DNA from: Dokdonia sp. 4H-3-7-5
GTDB lineage: Bacteria; Bacteroidota; Bacteroidia; Flavobacteriales; Flavobacteriaceae
Direction of reading: 5' to 3'
Assembly (NCBI RefSeq): GCF_000212355.1
Contig: NC_015496.1
Location: forward strand, 620,001 to 684,000
DNA length: 64,000 nucleotides
Shown here: one piece after another, positions 8,431 through 17,270 of the stretch
How the letters are laid out: every line of letters begins with the position of its first letter
How positions within the stretch are numbered: position 1 is the first letter of the stretch
The notes under the pieces: model-generated
The model's database searches: none
Seen by the model: only the letters and a program-made list of their open reading frames with translations
What the model was told of the DNA's origin: nothing
Translations under genes and position numbers: made by a program

Positions 8431-8438
8431 CAAAGATA
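8431..8438 (-). promoter_or_regulatory. Promoter -7 element of hpt-adk
   Basis: TATCTTTG on the minus strand fits TAnnTTTG and lies 12 bases before the ATG at 8418. It rules out the longer in-frame start at 8442. Confidence 0.6.
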
Positions 8439-8531
8439 CCAAGAGGAAATGACAATTGCCTTAAACCCAAAACCCAAATCTCAAAAGGACTTTTTTCAAT
8501 CACTTCTCAAACTCCATCCTAAGGAAATTTG

Positions 8532-8539
8532 TACTTTTG
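8532..8539 (+). promoter_or_regulatory. Putative -7 element for purK with a leader of about 120 bases
   Basis: TACTTTTG matches TAnnTTTG and is 128 bases before the purK start at 8668. Transcription from here would give an unusually long leader for this window. The leader contains a short CCC/GGG hairpin directly before the gene (about 8644-8660) but I do not recognise a riboswitch in it. Confidence 0.4.
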
Positions 8540-8667
8540 AAAACAGTAATTAGATGCTATAAAAAATCGAGCTTTGGTGGTTAGTCTGCTGTGTTTGATC
8601 AAAGAAATAACTTTTAATTAGATCTCATAGGTCTGCACATAAAACCCCTAAAAAGGGATTTAATATT

Positions 8668-9831
8668 ATGACAAACTACTTCTCTTCACAGTTTAAACTT
8701 GGAATTTTAGGCGGTGGCCAGCTCGGTAAGATGATGCTTTACGATACTAGAAAGTATGATATTCAAACATATGTGCTTGACCCTAGTGATGATGCTCCTA
8801 GCAAGATTGCTTGTGATTATTTTGAGCAAGGAAGTCTTATGGATTATGATACGGTAGTCGCTTTTGGCAAAAAAGTAGATGTACTTACTTTTGAGATAGA
8901 AAGTGTAAATATAGAAGCCCTTGAAGCACTAGAAAAAGAGGGGGTGAAAGTGTTTCCGCAACCATCTGTGTTGCGCAACATACAAGACAAAGGGATACAG
9001 AAAGACTTTTATGCACAACACAACATTCCAACAGCGGGATATACAAAGTACGCTTTCGCGAAAGCGGTAAAAGAAAACTTAGGCACAGCATCAAGTGATA
9101 TCGAGTTTCCATTTATCTGGAAATCATGTACGGGAGGATATGATGGAAAAGGAGTCTCTGTCGTAAGAAACGCCGAAGATTTAGACCACCTACCTCAAGT
9201 ACCATGCATCGCCGAAAAAATGATCCCGTTTAAAAATGAGCTTGCAGTAATTGTAGCTCGTAGTGTATCTGGCGAAGTAAAGACATACCCTGTAGTGGAA
9301 ATGGAATTTCATCCAGAAGCAAACCAAGTTGAGTATGTAATATGCCCAGCTCGTATAGATGAGAATGTTGCAAATAAAGCTCGTGCTATAGCAGAGCAGG
9401 TTTCAAACGCATTTGGCCACGTAGGTCTGCTTGCTGTCGAGATGTTTCAAACAGAAGATAATGAGATTCTTGTAAATGAAGTTGCTCCTAGACCTCACAA
9501 TAGCGGTCATTACAGCATAGAGGGAAGTTTTACAAATCAGTTTGAACAACATCTTAGAGCTATTTTAGACCTACCACTAGGTAACACAGATAGCAAAGTA
9601 GCATCTGTAATGGTGAACCTAGTAGGTGATGAGGGACATACAGGCGCAGTAAAATATAAGAACATAGAACAAATTATGGCGATGGATGGTGTAACACCAC
9701 ACATTTATGGCAAGAAGGAGACAAGACCTTTCCGCAAGATGGGACACGTTACCATTGTAGATCACAATCTTGCAAAGGCAAGACAAGTAGCTCAAGAGGT
9801 TAAAGAAAACATACGTGTAATTGCACAATAA
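8668..9831 (+). CDS. purK: N5-carboxyaminoimidazole ribonucleotide synthase
   Basis: A 387-residue ATP-grasp enzyme that joins bicarbonate to AIR in purine synthesis, feeding the mutase encoded just downstream. It begins with GILGGGQLGKMM, the nucleotide-binding start typical of PurK. Other marks are FIWKSCTGGYDGKGV in the ATP-grasp core, LAVEMFQTEDNEILVNEVAPRPHNSGH (metal ligands E and N; read in part), and FEQHLRAILDLPLG. Length is normal. A palindrome copy (9051-9066) encodes AFAKA between the N-terminal domain and the ATP-grasp lobe. It is 11 bases from purE, so purKE form an operon. Confidence 0.96.
   Translation: MTNYFSSQFKLGILGGGQLGKMMLYDTRKYDIQTYVLDPSDDAPSKIACDYFEQGSLMDYDTVVAFGKKVDVLTFEIESVNIEALEALEKEGVKVFPQPSVLRNIQDKGIQKDFYAQHNIPTAGYTKYAFAKAVKENLGTASSDIEFPFIWKSCTGGYDGKGVSVVRNAEDLDHLPQVPCIAEKMIPFKNELAVIVARSVSGEVKTYPVVEMEFHPEANQVEYVICPARIDENVANKARAIAEQVSNAFGHVGLLAVEMFQTEDNEILVNEVAPRPHNSGHYSIEGSFTNQFEQHLRAILDLPLGNTDSKVASVMVNLVGDEGHTGAVKYKNIEQIMAMDGVTPHIYGKKETRPFRKMGHVTIVDHNLAKARQVAQEVKENIRVIAQ
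9051..9066. repeat. Palindrome copy 6 (perfect 16-mer)
   Basis: In purK, AFAKA frame. Confidence 0.98.
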
Positions 9832-9842
9832 AAATAAAGATT

Positions 9843-10322
9843 ATGAAAGTTGGAATCATAATGGGAAGCACTAGCGACCTACCAGTAATGCAAGAAGCCA
9901 TAGACTTCTTAAAGGAAATGAATATTGAGACAGAAGTAGATATTGTGAGCGCACACCGCACACCGGAAAAACTTTTTGATTATGGTAAAAATGCCCATAC
10001 TCGCGGTATTAATGTGATTATAGCTGGAGCTGGAGGTGCTGCACACTTACCTGGAATGGTAGCTTCACTATCACCACTACCAGTAATAGGCGTTCCTGTA
10101 AAATCTCGTAACTCTATAGATGGATGGGATTCTGTTCTTTCTATATTACAAATGCCAGGAGGTGTACCAGTTGCAACCGTAGCGCTAGATGGAGCAAAAA
10201 ATGCAGGTATTCTTGCTGCTCAGATTCTAGGAGCTAGAGATGGTGCAGTACAAGATAAAATTATAGCCTACAAAGAAGGGCTTAAGCAAAAGGTTATAGA
10301 AGGTGCAAAAAGCATAAAATAG
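9843..10322 (+). CDS. purE: N5-carboxyaminoimidazole ribonucleotide mutase
   Basis: A 159-residue class I PurE that converts N5-CAIR to CAIR, acting on the unstable product of PurK. The N-terminal MGSTSDLPVM, the SAHRTPEKLFDY motif with the catalytic His, and the GGAAHLPGMVAS loop are all intact. Length fits the family. A strong hairpin lies directly after the stop (10324-10348) and probably closes the operon. Confidence 0.97.
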   Translation: MKVGIIMGSTSDLPVMQEAIDFLKEMNIETEVDIVSAHRTPEKLFDYGKNAHTRGINVIIAGAGGAAHLPGMVASLSPLPVIGVPVKSRNSIDGWDSVLSILQMPGGVPVATVALDGAKNAGILAAQILGARDGAVQDKIIAYKEGLKQKVIEGAKSIK

Positions 10323-10323
10323 A

Positions 10324-10348
10324 AGAGACCACCTAAAAGGTGGTCTCT
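10324..10348 (+). terminator. Hairpin after purE
   Basis: A perfect 10-bp stem (AGAGACCACC with GGTGGTCTCT, 5-base loop) begins 2 bases after the purE stop. There is no clear T tract, so it may act as a 3' stabilising structure as much as a terminator. Confidence 0.5.
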
Positions 10349-10574
10349 AACAATGCAGTATACTGGGAAATGATAACGTATTTATTAACCATTCTAAATA
10401 TTAACCAAACCTTTTCTACACATTGATGGGGGAAATATCGTTTTAAACTAAAGTGAAAGTACTCTAGTTTTTTTCTACGTAAACAAACTTAAAAAATTCA
10501 TTCTATTTACCGACAACATCACTACTTTTTTCGATAAAGTACATGTTTTCAAAAAATTACAAAATTAAAAGTCC

Positions 10575-12602
10575 ATGTCGCTTACAAACAATCCGCTATT
10601 ACAAGCTTTTAATGAAGCTCCTTTTTCTACAATTAAAGACGAGCATTTTAAGCCAGCTTTTGAAGAAGCAATACGTTTAAGTCGTAAAGAAATAGACGAT
10701 ATCGCCACCAGCGACGAGCCTGCTACTTTTACAAATACCATCGCAGCCTTAGACTACGCAGGACAGCAACTAGATCGTATTTCGAGCGTCTTTTTTAACT
10801 TAAATAGCGCCGAAACTTCAGAAGCTATTCAGAAAATAGCACAAGAAGTTTCTCCACTGCTTACAGCTTTTAGCAATGACATAACTCTTAACGAGCAGTT
10901 ATTTGCTAGAATTCAAGATATATACGCTCAAAAGGACAGTTTAGACCTTACCGTAGAAGAAAAAACACTTCTCGATAAAAAATACAAGAGTTTCTCTCGC
11001 AACGGAGCCAACTTACCAAAGGATAAAAAATCCCGCTTACGCGAAATTGATACTGCGCTAGCACAATTAAAACTGAGTTTTGGCGAAAACATTTTAGCCG
11101 AAACAAACAGCTACGAGCTACATATCACCGATGAAAAAGATCTAGCAGGAATACCTGATAGTGCAAAAGAAGCATTTGCCGCCGAAGCAGTCTCTAGAGA
11201 AAAAGATGGATGGGTAGTAACACTGGATTACCCTAGCTACATTCCGTTTATGAAGTATGCAGATAATCGTGAGTTACGTAAGGAGCTATCACTTGCATTT
11301 GGGAGTAGAGCCTTTAAAAACAACGAGCACGATAATCAAAAGAACACGCTGGAGATTGCAAATCTGCGTTTTGAACGCGCACAGTTACTTGGGTATGCTA
11401 CACACGCACATTTTGTACTAGAAGAGCGCATGGCAAAAACGCCCGAAAAAGTAATAAGCTTTTTAAACGAATTGGTAGAAAAAGCAAAACCTGCCGCACA
11501 GAAAGAATTTGAACAACTAGAGAAATTTGCAAAAGAACTCGACAACATTGATCGCTTAGAAAAGTGGGATGGCTCTTATTATTCTGAGAAGCTTAAGAAA
11601 AAACTTTTTAGCCTAGATGACGAGCAACTCAAGCCATATTTCAAGTTAGAAAATGTAATTGACGGAGTTTTTGAAATTGCAACAAGATTGTTTGGACTTC
11701 AGTTTGAACAAGTATATGACGTGGACGTTTATCACAAAGAGGTGAAAACCTATCGTGTGACAGATGCAGATGGAAACTACGTATCTCTATTCTATGCAGA
11801 TTTCCACCCACGTAAAGGAAAGCGTGGTGGAGCATGGATGACTTCTTTTAAAGGTCAGAAAATTGAGAATGGTGTAAATGATCGCCCGCACATATCTAAT
11901 GTATGTAACTTCACTCCTTCTACACCTAGCAAGCCATCTTTACTCACATTTAACGAAGTGACTACGCTCTTTCACGAGTTTGGACACGGGCTACACGGTA
12001 TGCTTGCAAATACTACCTACCCTAGCCTCTCAGGCACTTCTGTATACTGGGATTTTGTTGAGTTACCAAGTCAAGTACTAGAGAACTGGTGTTATGAGAA
12101 AGAAGCTTTAGAGCTTTTTGCTACGCACTATGAGACCGGTGAAGTAATCCCAATGGATTTAGTTCAAAAAATAAAAGATGCCGCTACCTTCCAAGAAGGA
12201 ATGGGAACCCTGCGCCAACTAAGCTTTGGCTTACTCGATATGTCATGGCATGGTCAAGATCCGAGTGACATTAAGGATGTAAAAGCGTTTGAAACAAAAG
12301 CATTTGGAGATACTTCTTTATATCCTGACACTCCAGATACGTGTATGAGTACTGCATTTGCACACATCTTTCAAGGAGGGTATTCTTCGGGATATTACAG
12401 CTACAAATGGGCAGAAGTACTAGATGCAGATGCGTTTGAATACTTTAAAGAGGAAGGTATTTTTAATAAAGAAGTAGCAGCTAAGTTTAAGAATCACGTA
12501 CTCTCAAAAGGAGGAACAGAGGACCCTATGATATTGTATAAACGTTTCCGTGGACAAGAACCTAAACCAGAAGCATTGTTGCGACGTGCAGGACTTATTT
12601 AA
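10575..12602 (+). CDS. M3-family metallopeptidase (oligopeptidase A / dipeptidyl carboxypeptidase type)
   Basis: A 675-residue M3 peptidase that degrades short peptides, normally in the cytoplasm; no signal peptide is seen. The zinc motif HEFGHGLHG is at about residue 466 and the downstream glutamate region (WDFVELPSQVLENW) is present. Family end motifs such as FAHIFQGGYSSGYYSYKWAEVLDADAF (read in part) and the terminal KRFRGQEPKPEALL are intact. This matches the OpdA/Dcp subgroup. The 250 bases upstream hold no gene; the start at 10575 gives the canonical NPLLQ beginning of the family. Confidence 0.93.
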   Translation: MSLTNNPLLQAFNEAPFSTIKDEHFKPAFEEAIRLSRKEIDDIATSDEPATFTNTIAALDYAGQQLDRISSVFFNLNSAETSEAIQKIAQEVSPLLTAFSNDITLNEQLFARIQDIYAQKDSLDLTVEEKTLLDKKYKSFSRNGANLPKDKKSRLREIDTALAQLKLSFGENILAETNSYELHITDEKDLAGIPDSAKEAFAAEAVSREKDGWVVTLDYPSYIPFMKYADNRELRKELSLAFGSRAFKNNEHDNQKNTLEIANLRFERAQLLGYATHAHFVLEERMAKTPEKVISFLNELVEKAKPAAQKEFEQLEKFAKELDNIDRLEKWDGSYYSEKLKKKLFSLDDEQLKPYFKLENVIDGVFEIATRLFGLQFEQVYDVDVYHKEVKTYRVTDADGNYVSLFYADFHPRKGKRGGAWMTSFKGQKIENGVNDRPHISNVCNFTPSTPSKPSLLTFNEVTTLFHEFGHGLHGMLANTTYPSLSGTSVYWDFVELPSQVLENWCYEKEALELFATHYETGEVIPMDLVQKIKDAATFQEGMGTLRQLSFGLLDMSWHGQDPSDIKDVKAFETKAFGDTSLYPDTPDTCMSTAFAHIFQGGYSSGYYSYKWAEVLDADAFEYFKEEGIFNKEVAAKFKNHVLSKGGTEDPMILYKRFRGQEPKPEALLRRAGLI

Positions 12603-12624
12603 GGTCAAACATTAATCAGATTAC

Positions 12625-12654
12625 AAAAGGAGCTCATTATATGGGCTCCTTTTT
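12625..12654. terminator. Bidirectional terminator between the M3 peptidase and the glycosyltransferase
   Basis: AAAAGGAGC(T)C and GGGCTCCTTTT form an 11-bp stem flanked by A and T tracts on both sides, so it can serve both converging genes. It overlaps the stop codon region of the leftward glycosyltransferase. Confidence 0.7.
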
Positions 12655-13863
12655 ATTTTTCTCCTCAATCCACTTAGACATAAATTTGGTACTACGCATG
12701 GAATGATGCAGCAACATCTGACCTGTAAAATTATTAAGTCGGCTGGTTTCTAGATTCGTCTTAATAGAATTGACTCTCGCTATGAAATCTTCTTCAAAAT
12801 CTTCTTTTTGAAAATTTTTATTGATGATTTCTTTGCCTTGCTCCTGAGCTTTGCTCCAAACCAACTCATCATTGTATAAGGTAATCGCCTCTCTCGCAAA
12901 AGTTACATCATCATCAGTTATCGCACCACTCCAAGGCAAACCTTGCTTCATCCCTTCTGCCCCTATTGTTGTGGTCACAGATGGAGTTCCACACTGCATT
13001 GCATCTATGAACTTTCCTTTTAAACCTGCCCCAAAACGCAACGGAGCAAGTAATACTCGTGCATTGGCTATCACTTCATGCGCATCTTCTGCTCTTCCTT
13101 TTACAATAAAACCATCCTTCTTGTTATGCAGTTGCATCACTTTTTCTGACGGATAAGCACCATAGATATGCAACTCTGCTGTGGGAATTTCTTTTCTAAT
13201 AAGCGGCCAGATATTCTTTTTGAGCGCTAGCGTAGCGTCCCAGTTAGGAAGATGTATAAAATTACCTATTGCAATAAAATGTTGTCGCTCATTAAAAGGC
13301 TTACAATCGGCTGGCGCTTTGGGCAATAAAAATGGTAGGTAATGTAAGAGTGAGCTAGGCACTTTAAAGAAGTCTTGCAACAAGGCAATCTCTACTCGAG
13401 AAATCATTAACGTAAGATCACATCTATATATGGAAGCAATTTCCCTTTTGGCTACATCAGAGATAAGATCATTTTCGTTAAAATCTCTACCCTCTTTTAC
13501 TGCTTGTTGGCGTGCTTTTCTCAGGCAGTGTAAATCTTCGGTGTCTAGAATTTTTATAGCATCTGGACATTGTTCTGCGATGCGCCATCCAAATTGCTCT
13601 TCGGCCATGAATCGGTCAAAAAGGACAATATTGGGTTGGTACGCTTTCGCGAAAGCGTTAAAAAATTCATCATTTACACGTATCTCTTGTGTTGTGATGC
13701 CCAGCGTTTCTAGATCAAAAGCATTTTCTGAAACTCCAGCCGTACTAGCATAAGTAATCTTCCAACCCTTTGCTATCATCATATCTAATAGCTGCAACAT
13801 CCTACTTCCCGCTGCCGAAGAGGTAGGCTCAACCCATACAGTAGAGATCACTAATACATTCAT
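12637..13863 (-). CDS. Glycosyltransferase, group 1 (GT4-like)
   Basis: A 408-residue cytoplasmic glycosyltransferase with two Rossmann-like halves. The N-terminal half starts MNVLVISTVWVEP and has a GSRMLQL loop. The C-terminal half has GNFIHLPNWDA, IYGAYPSE, then APLRFGAGLKGKFIDAMQCGTPSVTT, the usual donor-binding region with G-K-E/D spacing of GT4 enzymes, ending TIGAEGM. The acceptor is not evident. A palindrome copy (13642-13657) encodes AFAKAY. A promoter element TATTTTTG (minus, 13869-13876) lies immediately before the start. It is divergent from the GbsR/MarR regulator, which may therefore affect it. Confidence 0.85.
   Translation of the reverse strand: MNVLVISTVWVEPTSSAAGSRMLQLLDMMIAKGWKITYASTAGVSENAFDLETLGITTQEIRVNDEFFNAFAKAYQPNIVLFDRFMAEEQFGWRIAEQCPDAIKILDTEDLHCLRKARQQAVKEGRDFNENDLISDVAKREIASIYRCDLTLMISRVEIALLQDFFKVPSSLLHYLPFLLPKAPADCKPFNERQHFIAIGNFIHLPNWDATLALKKNIWPLIRKEIPTAELHIYGAYPSEKVMQLHNKKDGFIVKGRAEDAHEVIANARVLLAPLRFGAGLKGKFIDAMQCGTPSVTTTIGAEGMKQGLPWSGAITDDDVTFAREAITLYNDELVWSKAQEQGKEIINKNFQKEDFEEDFIARVNSIKTNLETSRLNNFTGQMLLHHSMRSTKFMSKWIEEKNKKEPI
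13642..13657. repeat. Palindrome copy 7 (perfect 16-mer)
   Basis: In the leftward glycosyltransferase, AFAKA frame. Confidence 0.98.
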
Positions 13864-13942
13864 AAAATCAAAAATACAGATAAGAATATTGCTTTGATTA
13901 AAAATATTATTTCATTTATTATTGAAACTACAATAACATTCG

Positions 13943-13950
13943 TATATTTG
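13943..13950 (+). promoter_or_regulatory. Promoter -7 element of the GbsR/MarR regulator
   Basis: TATATTTG fits TAnnTTTG and lies 4 bases before the ATG at 13955, implying a nearly leaderless message. The matching leftward element for the glycosyltransferase (TATTTTTG) is at 13869-13876 on the minus strand, so the 91-base gap holds two divergent promoters. Confidence 0.55.
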
Positions 13951-13954
13951 ATGT

Positions 13955-14458
13955 ATGGAATTTAGTCAAGCAAAAAATAAGTTTATACAAACCTGGGGAG
14001 CTCTAGGATCTCAATGGGGAATTAATAAAACCATGGCGCAAATTCATGCATTATTAATGGTATCTCCAGAAGCGCTTAGTATGGAAGATATTATGAGCGA
14101 GCTTCATATCTCACGCGGTAATGCGAGCATGAATTTACGTTCATTAATAGACTGGGGCATTATTTTTAAAGAATACAAAGCCGGTGAACGAAGAGAATAC
14201 TTTGTTGCAGAAGGTAACATAGATGAGCTTGCAAGGAAGATTGCAAAGGAACGCAGCAAGCGAGAAATCAAACCTACCTTACGAGTTTTAGAAGAAGTAA
14301 CAAACCTAGAAAATACAGACACAAAAGAGGCTGCTCACTTTAAAGCAAAAACAGCAGAGCTTTATGAATTTGTCTCCAGAGCCGACAGCATGCTTGAAAA
14401 AATCACAGATTATAAAGAGAACTGGATTACTAAGACGATATTAAAGTTGATGAAGTAA
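13955..14458 (+). CDS. GbsR/MarR-family transcriptional regulator
   Basis: A 167-residue DNA-binding protein. Residues of about 15-100 form a winged helix of the GbsR type: WGINKTMAQIHALL, then SMEDIMSELHISRGNASMNLRSLIDWGI (recognition helix) and a wing with KEYKAGERREYF. The C-terminal helices (residues of about 100-167) resemble the dimer part. The ligand is unknown. It is followed by three small membrane proteins and an epimerase on the same strand, which I infer to be its regulon. Confidence 0.9.
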   Translation: MEFSQAKNKFIQTWGALGSQWGINKTMAQIHALLMVSPEALSMEDIMSELHISRGNASMNLRSLIDWGIIFKEYKAGERREYFVAEGNIDELARKIAKERSKREIKPTLRVLEEVTNLENTDTKEAAHFKAKTAELYEFVSRADSMLEKITDYKENWITKTILKLMK

Positions 14459-14545
14459 TACTTCTCAAACTCAAAATAACTAAGCACTGAAATATGTGCT
14501 TTTTATTGAATTAAATGTTTCATTATTTTCTGAAAGTATAATATT

Positions 14546-14908
14546 ATGAGAACTATCTACAAAATCAACAAAGTCACTGTAATCATTAATTTGATTCTAT
14601 TTATTATACCATATTTTGGATTGATATTTATGATGGCTACAGGCGCTGCTCAGATCATTCTTTATTTAATTCACCTGTGCTATTGGAAAAAGATGCCTAC
14701 CCTATTTAAAAAACATCTTATTCTTTATGGATTACTAGTTACGACTACATTGTCTTTTCTATACTTTGGTGAAGAGTTTGTTTATGCAAAAGACTTTGTT
14801 TTTGTAGTCAGTTTAATTTCAGCTGGACTCCTTGCATTTTACTCTCTTTATATCTCAAGGACACTTAGTCTCAATGATGAATTAAAATCTACTTGTCATG
14901 TACTATAA
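14546..14908 (+). CDS. Small four-helix membrane protein, unknown
   Basis: A 120-residue protein with four predicted transmembrane segments (around residues 10-32, 35-45 joined to YLIHLCYW, 58-75 and 83-103). No recognised domain or catalytic residue is visible. It starts 87 bases after the regulator and its end overlaps the next gene by 11 bases, so it is probably translated with it. Function unknown. Confidence 0.65.
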   Translation: MRTIYKINKVTVIINLILFIIPYFGLIFMMATGAAQIILYLIHLCYWKKMPTLFKKHLILYGLLVTTTLSFLYFGEEFVYAKDFVFVVSLISAGLLAFYSLYISRTLSLNDELKSTCHVL

Positions 14909-15254
14909 CATCATCGAATACAGTATTTATGGTCTTCTAATGAGTACAATTATCATAAGAGTAGGTACAATCTGCTATCGCAATGGCAATGTGTTTGTGG
15001 CAAGCTTGATGCCAGACAATCTTGAATTATGTTCCTATATCAATAAGGTATTACTAGTAGGTTATTACCTCGTAAATCTAGGCTACTCGGTGTATATGAT
15101 TTCTACTTGGACTGCAATCACCACTCCTCATGATATTATATCAAACATTGCTTCTCATGCTGGACAAATAATTATGCTTCTTGCAGCGCTTCATTATATA
15201 AACATCGCAGGCGTACAATTTCTTTTTAATAAACAATCACTATCTAAATTTTAA
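14898..15254 (+). CDS. Small membrane protein, unknown (paralogue of the next gene)
   Basis: A 118-residue protein with three transmembrane segments. It shares a pattern with the next gene: a first helix, a short RNG...F segment, then an N-K-V-L-V-G-Y-Y-L-V-N-L-G-Y helix. The next gene has FKNGKTF and NKLFEVGFYLLNLGF at the same places. The two are therefore likely tandem duplicates. It overlaps the previous gene by 11 bases. Function unknown. Confidence 0.65.
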   Translation: MYYNIIEYSIYGLLMSTIIIRVGTICYRNGNVFVASLMPDNLELCSYINKVLLVGYYLVNLGYSVYMISTWTAITTPHDIISNIASHAGQIIMLLAALHYINIAGVQFLFNKQSLSKF

Positions 15255-15257
15255 ATT

Positions 15258-15635
15258 ATGGAAACTTCTAAAATCATCATCGGCTATTTTATTTACTTAC
15301 CTGTTATTCTATTGTTGACATTTTTTGTCTCGCGCACGCTTTTTAAGAATGGAAAAACATTTATGCTTGACATTTTTAAAGGGAAAGAAGAGATTGCAAA
15401 TGCTACAAACAAGCTTTTTGAAGTAGGGTTCTACCTCCTTAATCTTGGGTTTGGACTACTTATCTTAAAGATTAGTGATTATCGCTTTGATGAAACTTAC
15501 CAGAGTCTCATTGAGATTTTAAGTAGTAAAATAGGTGGTTTCTCAATTTACTTAGGAGCTATGCTGTTCCTTAACTTATTGCTATTTTTCAGAGGTCGTA
15601 GAAAATCTAGAGCTATACAACCTCAACAAGTGTAA
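15258..15635 (+). CDS. Small membrane protein, unknown (paralogue of the previous gene)
   Basis: A 125-residue protein with three transmembrane segments and a basic C-terminal tail (RGRRKSRA). It aligns by eye with the preceding protein around NG-x-x-F and the GFYLLNLGFGLL helix. It starts 3 bases after that gene and is followed after 11 bases by the epimerase. A regulatory or structural membrane role is possible, but nothing in the sequence fixes it. Confidence 0.68.
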   Translation: METSKIIIGYFIYLPVILLLTFFVSRTLFKNGKTFMLDIFKGKEEIANATNKLFEVGFYLLNLGFGLLILKISDYRFDETYQSLIEILSSKIGGFSIYLGAMLFLNLLLFFRGRRKSRAIQPQQV

Positions 15636-15646
15636 ACTATAACATC

Positions 15647-16558
15647 ATGAAAAAATTAATTATATCAGGTGGGAGCGGCTTTTTAGGGTCGCTCTTAACT
15701 GATTATTTCGGAAGTAGCTTTGAGGAGATTGTTTTGCTTTCGCGAAAGCAAAAACCACAGCATAACAACGTGAGAACGGTTCTTTGGGATGCAAAAACCT
15801 TCTCTGGTTGGGAGCGAGAATTTGAAGATGCAGATGTAGTTATTAATATGGCTGGACGCTCTGTAGACTGCCGCTATACGGATAAAAATAAAGACCTCAT
15901 CATGAACTCCCGTGTAGACACGACTACGATTATAGGGAAGACAATTGCACAATGTAAAAACCCTCCTTCCACTTGGCTCAACTCATCTACAGCGACTATA
16001 TATCGTCACTCGCTAGATAAGGAAATGACCGAACGCACTGGAGAAATAGGCACTGGATTTTCTGTAAGCGTGGCAAAAGCATGGGAAGATGCATTGTTCT
16101 CAAGCACGACGACGCAAACGCGTAAGATTGCGTTGCGCACATCTATCGTGCTGGGCAAAAATGGCGGAGCCTTGCAACCAATTAAAAAAATCACCCAACT
16201 AGGACTAGGAGGAAAACAAGGTGATGGAAAGCAGAAATTCAGTTGGATTCATGAAGAAGACTTTTTACGTAGTCTTGACTTTCTAATCACTAATTCCCAT
16301 ATAAAAGGACCAATTAATATAGTGGCACCTAAGCCCACCACAAATGCACATCTTATGTCATTGATGCGTGATACTCTTAAAATACCTTTTGGCATCCCTT
16401 CTCCTAAACCATTATTGGAAGTTGGTGCCTTTGTAATAAGAACAGAAACCGAATTGTTACTCAAAAGCCGCAACGTAATCCCAGAACAATTACTAAAAGA
16501 GGGCTTTACATTTAGGTATGAGCAACTAGATAAGGCATTAAAAGATTTGTTACGTTAA
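15647..16558 (+). CDS. TIGR01777-family SDR epimerase
   Basis: A 303-residue NAD(P)-binding extended SDR protein of the TIGR01777 (SulA/YfcH-like) type. It begins with IISGGSGFLGSLLTDYF (the glycine-rich dinucleotide motif), has NMAGRSVDCRYTDKNK, and the C-terminal part contains PINIVAPKPTTNAHLM and a DUF1731-like end (VIPEQLLKEGFTFRY). The substrate is unknown. A palindrome copy (15736-15749) reads LSRK here and is extended as TGCTTTCGCGAAAGCA. It ends the regulator-membrane protein cluster. Confidence 0.9.
   Translation: MKKLIISGGSGFLGSLLTDYFGSSFEEIVLLSRKQKPQHNNVRTVLWDAKTFSGWEREFEDADVVINMAGRSVDCRYTDKNKDLIMNSRVDTTTIIGKTIAQCKNPPSTWLNSSTATIYRHSLDKEMTERTGEIGTGFSVSVAKAWEDALFSSTTTQTRKIALRTSIVLGKNGGALQPIKKITQLGLGGKQGDGKQKFSWIHEEDFLRSLDFLITNSHIKGPINIVAPKPTTNAHLMSLMRDTLKIPFGIPSPKPLLEVGAFVIRTETELLLKSRNVIPEQLLKEGFTFRYEQLDKALKDLLR
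15735..15750. repeat. Palindrome copy 8 (inner 14-mer, T/A outer pair)
   Basis: TGCTTTCGCGAAAGCA: a symmetric change of the outer pair. In the epimerase, LSRK frame. Confidence 0.95.
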
Positions 16559-16660
16559 ATTACATCACTCTAACCTAAAATTTAATTAGTGGATAACCTA
16601 TAATAACAGAACAGAAACCCTTGATTGCTCTAAAAATCAATATGCTAATCAGTTTTATGT

Positions 16661-16668
16661 TATTTTTG
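16661..16668 (+). promoter_or_regulatory. Promoter -7 element of the sigma factor gene
   Basis: TATTTTTG fits TAnnTTTG and lies 23 bases before the start at 16692. Confidence 0.5.
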
Positions 16669-16691
16669 AAAAAATATACGACAGATTACTT

Positions 16692-17243
16692 ATGTCCACT
16701 AACCAAATAGACCCCACAAAATGGGTAGACCAGTACTCGGACTACCTATTTAATTATACCATCGCCCGCGTTAATGATCGCGACATGGCAAGAGACTTAA
16801 TTTCTGAGACTTTTCTCGCAGGTCTTAAGTCAATGAAAAACTTTAAAGGAGAAGCTACAGAACGTACGTGGCTCATTTCCATTTTAAAGCGTAAAATCAT
16901 TGACCACTACCGCAAGACAAACTCTAAGAAAGGAAAGGCAGAAGTTCACATCAATTACAAAGATGATGAGAGTGAAGGCGACTGGCTAGAGGAGCGCGTT
17001 GCAGACCCCTTTGACAAAACTGCCGAAGATAGCATCGAAAATGAAGAGCTAGGCGAGGCGATTTTTAATTGCTTAAGTAAGTTACCAGAAAAGCAAGCTC
17101 GTATTTTTAAGATGAAAACTATAGACGACTTTGATACTGAAGCAATTTGTAATGAATTTGATATTACTCCGTCTAACTTTTGGGTAATTATCCACAGAGC
17201 CCGTACAGCCATGGCAAGCTGTATGGAGAAAAATTGGCTATAA
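16692..17243 (+). CDS. ECF RNA polymerase sigma factor
   Basis: A 183-residue sigma-70 family protein of the extracytoplasmic type. Region 2 is at about residues 15-85 (YLFNYTIARVNDRDMARDLISETFL and GEATERTWLISILKRKIIDHYRK, read in part). An acidic linker (about 95-120) precedes region 4, which has a helix-turn-helix with KLPEKQARIFKMK and FDITPSNFWVIIHRARTAM. It would direct RNA polymerase to a set of stress or envelope genes. The gene for a small zinc-type anti-sigma protein follows after 27 bases. Confidence 0.93.
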   Translation: MSTNQIDPTKWVDQYSDYLFNYTIARVNDRDMARDLISETFLAGLKSMKNFKGEATERTWLISILKRKIIDHYRKTNSKKGKAEVHINYKDDESEGDWLEERVADPFDKTAEDSIENEELGEAIFNCLSKLPEKQARIFKMKTIDDFDTEAICNEFDITPSNFWVIIHRARTAMASCMEKNWL

Positions 17244-17270
17244 GTATCTAGAATAATTAAAAGTAAAAAA

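Noticed and set aside
8540-8667. Riboswitch in the purK leader
   Set aside because: The leader is long enough, but I could not fit a purine, PreQ1 or other known aptamer; only a weak CCC/GGG hairpin is visible.
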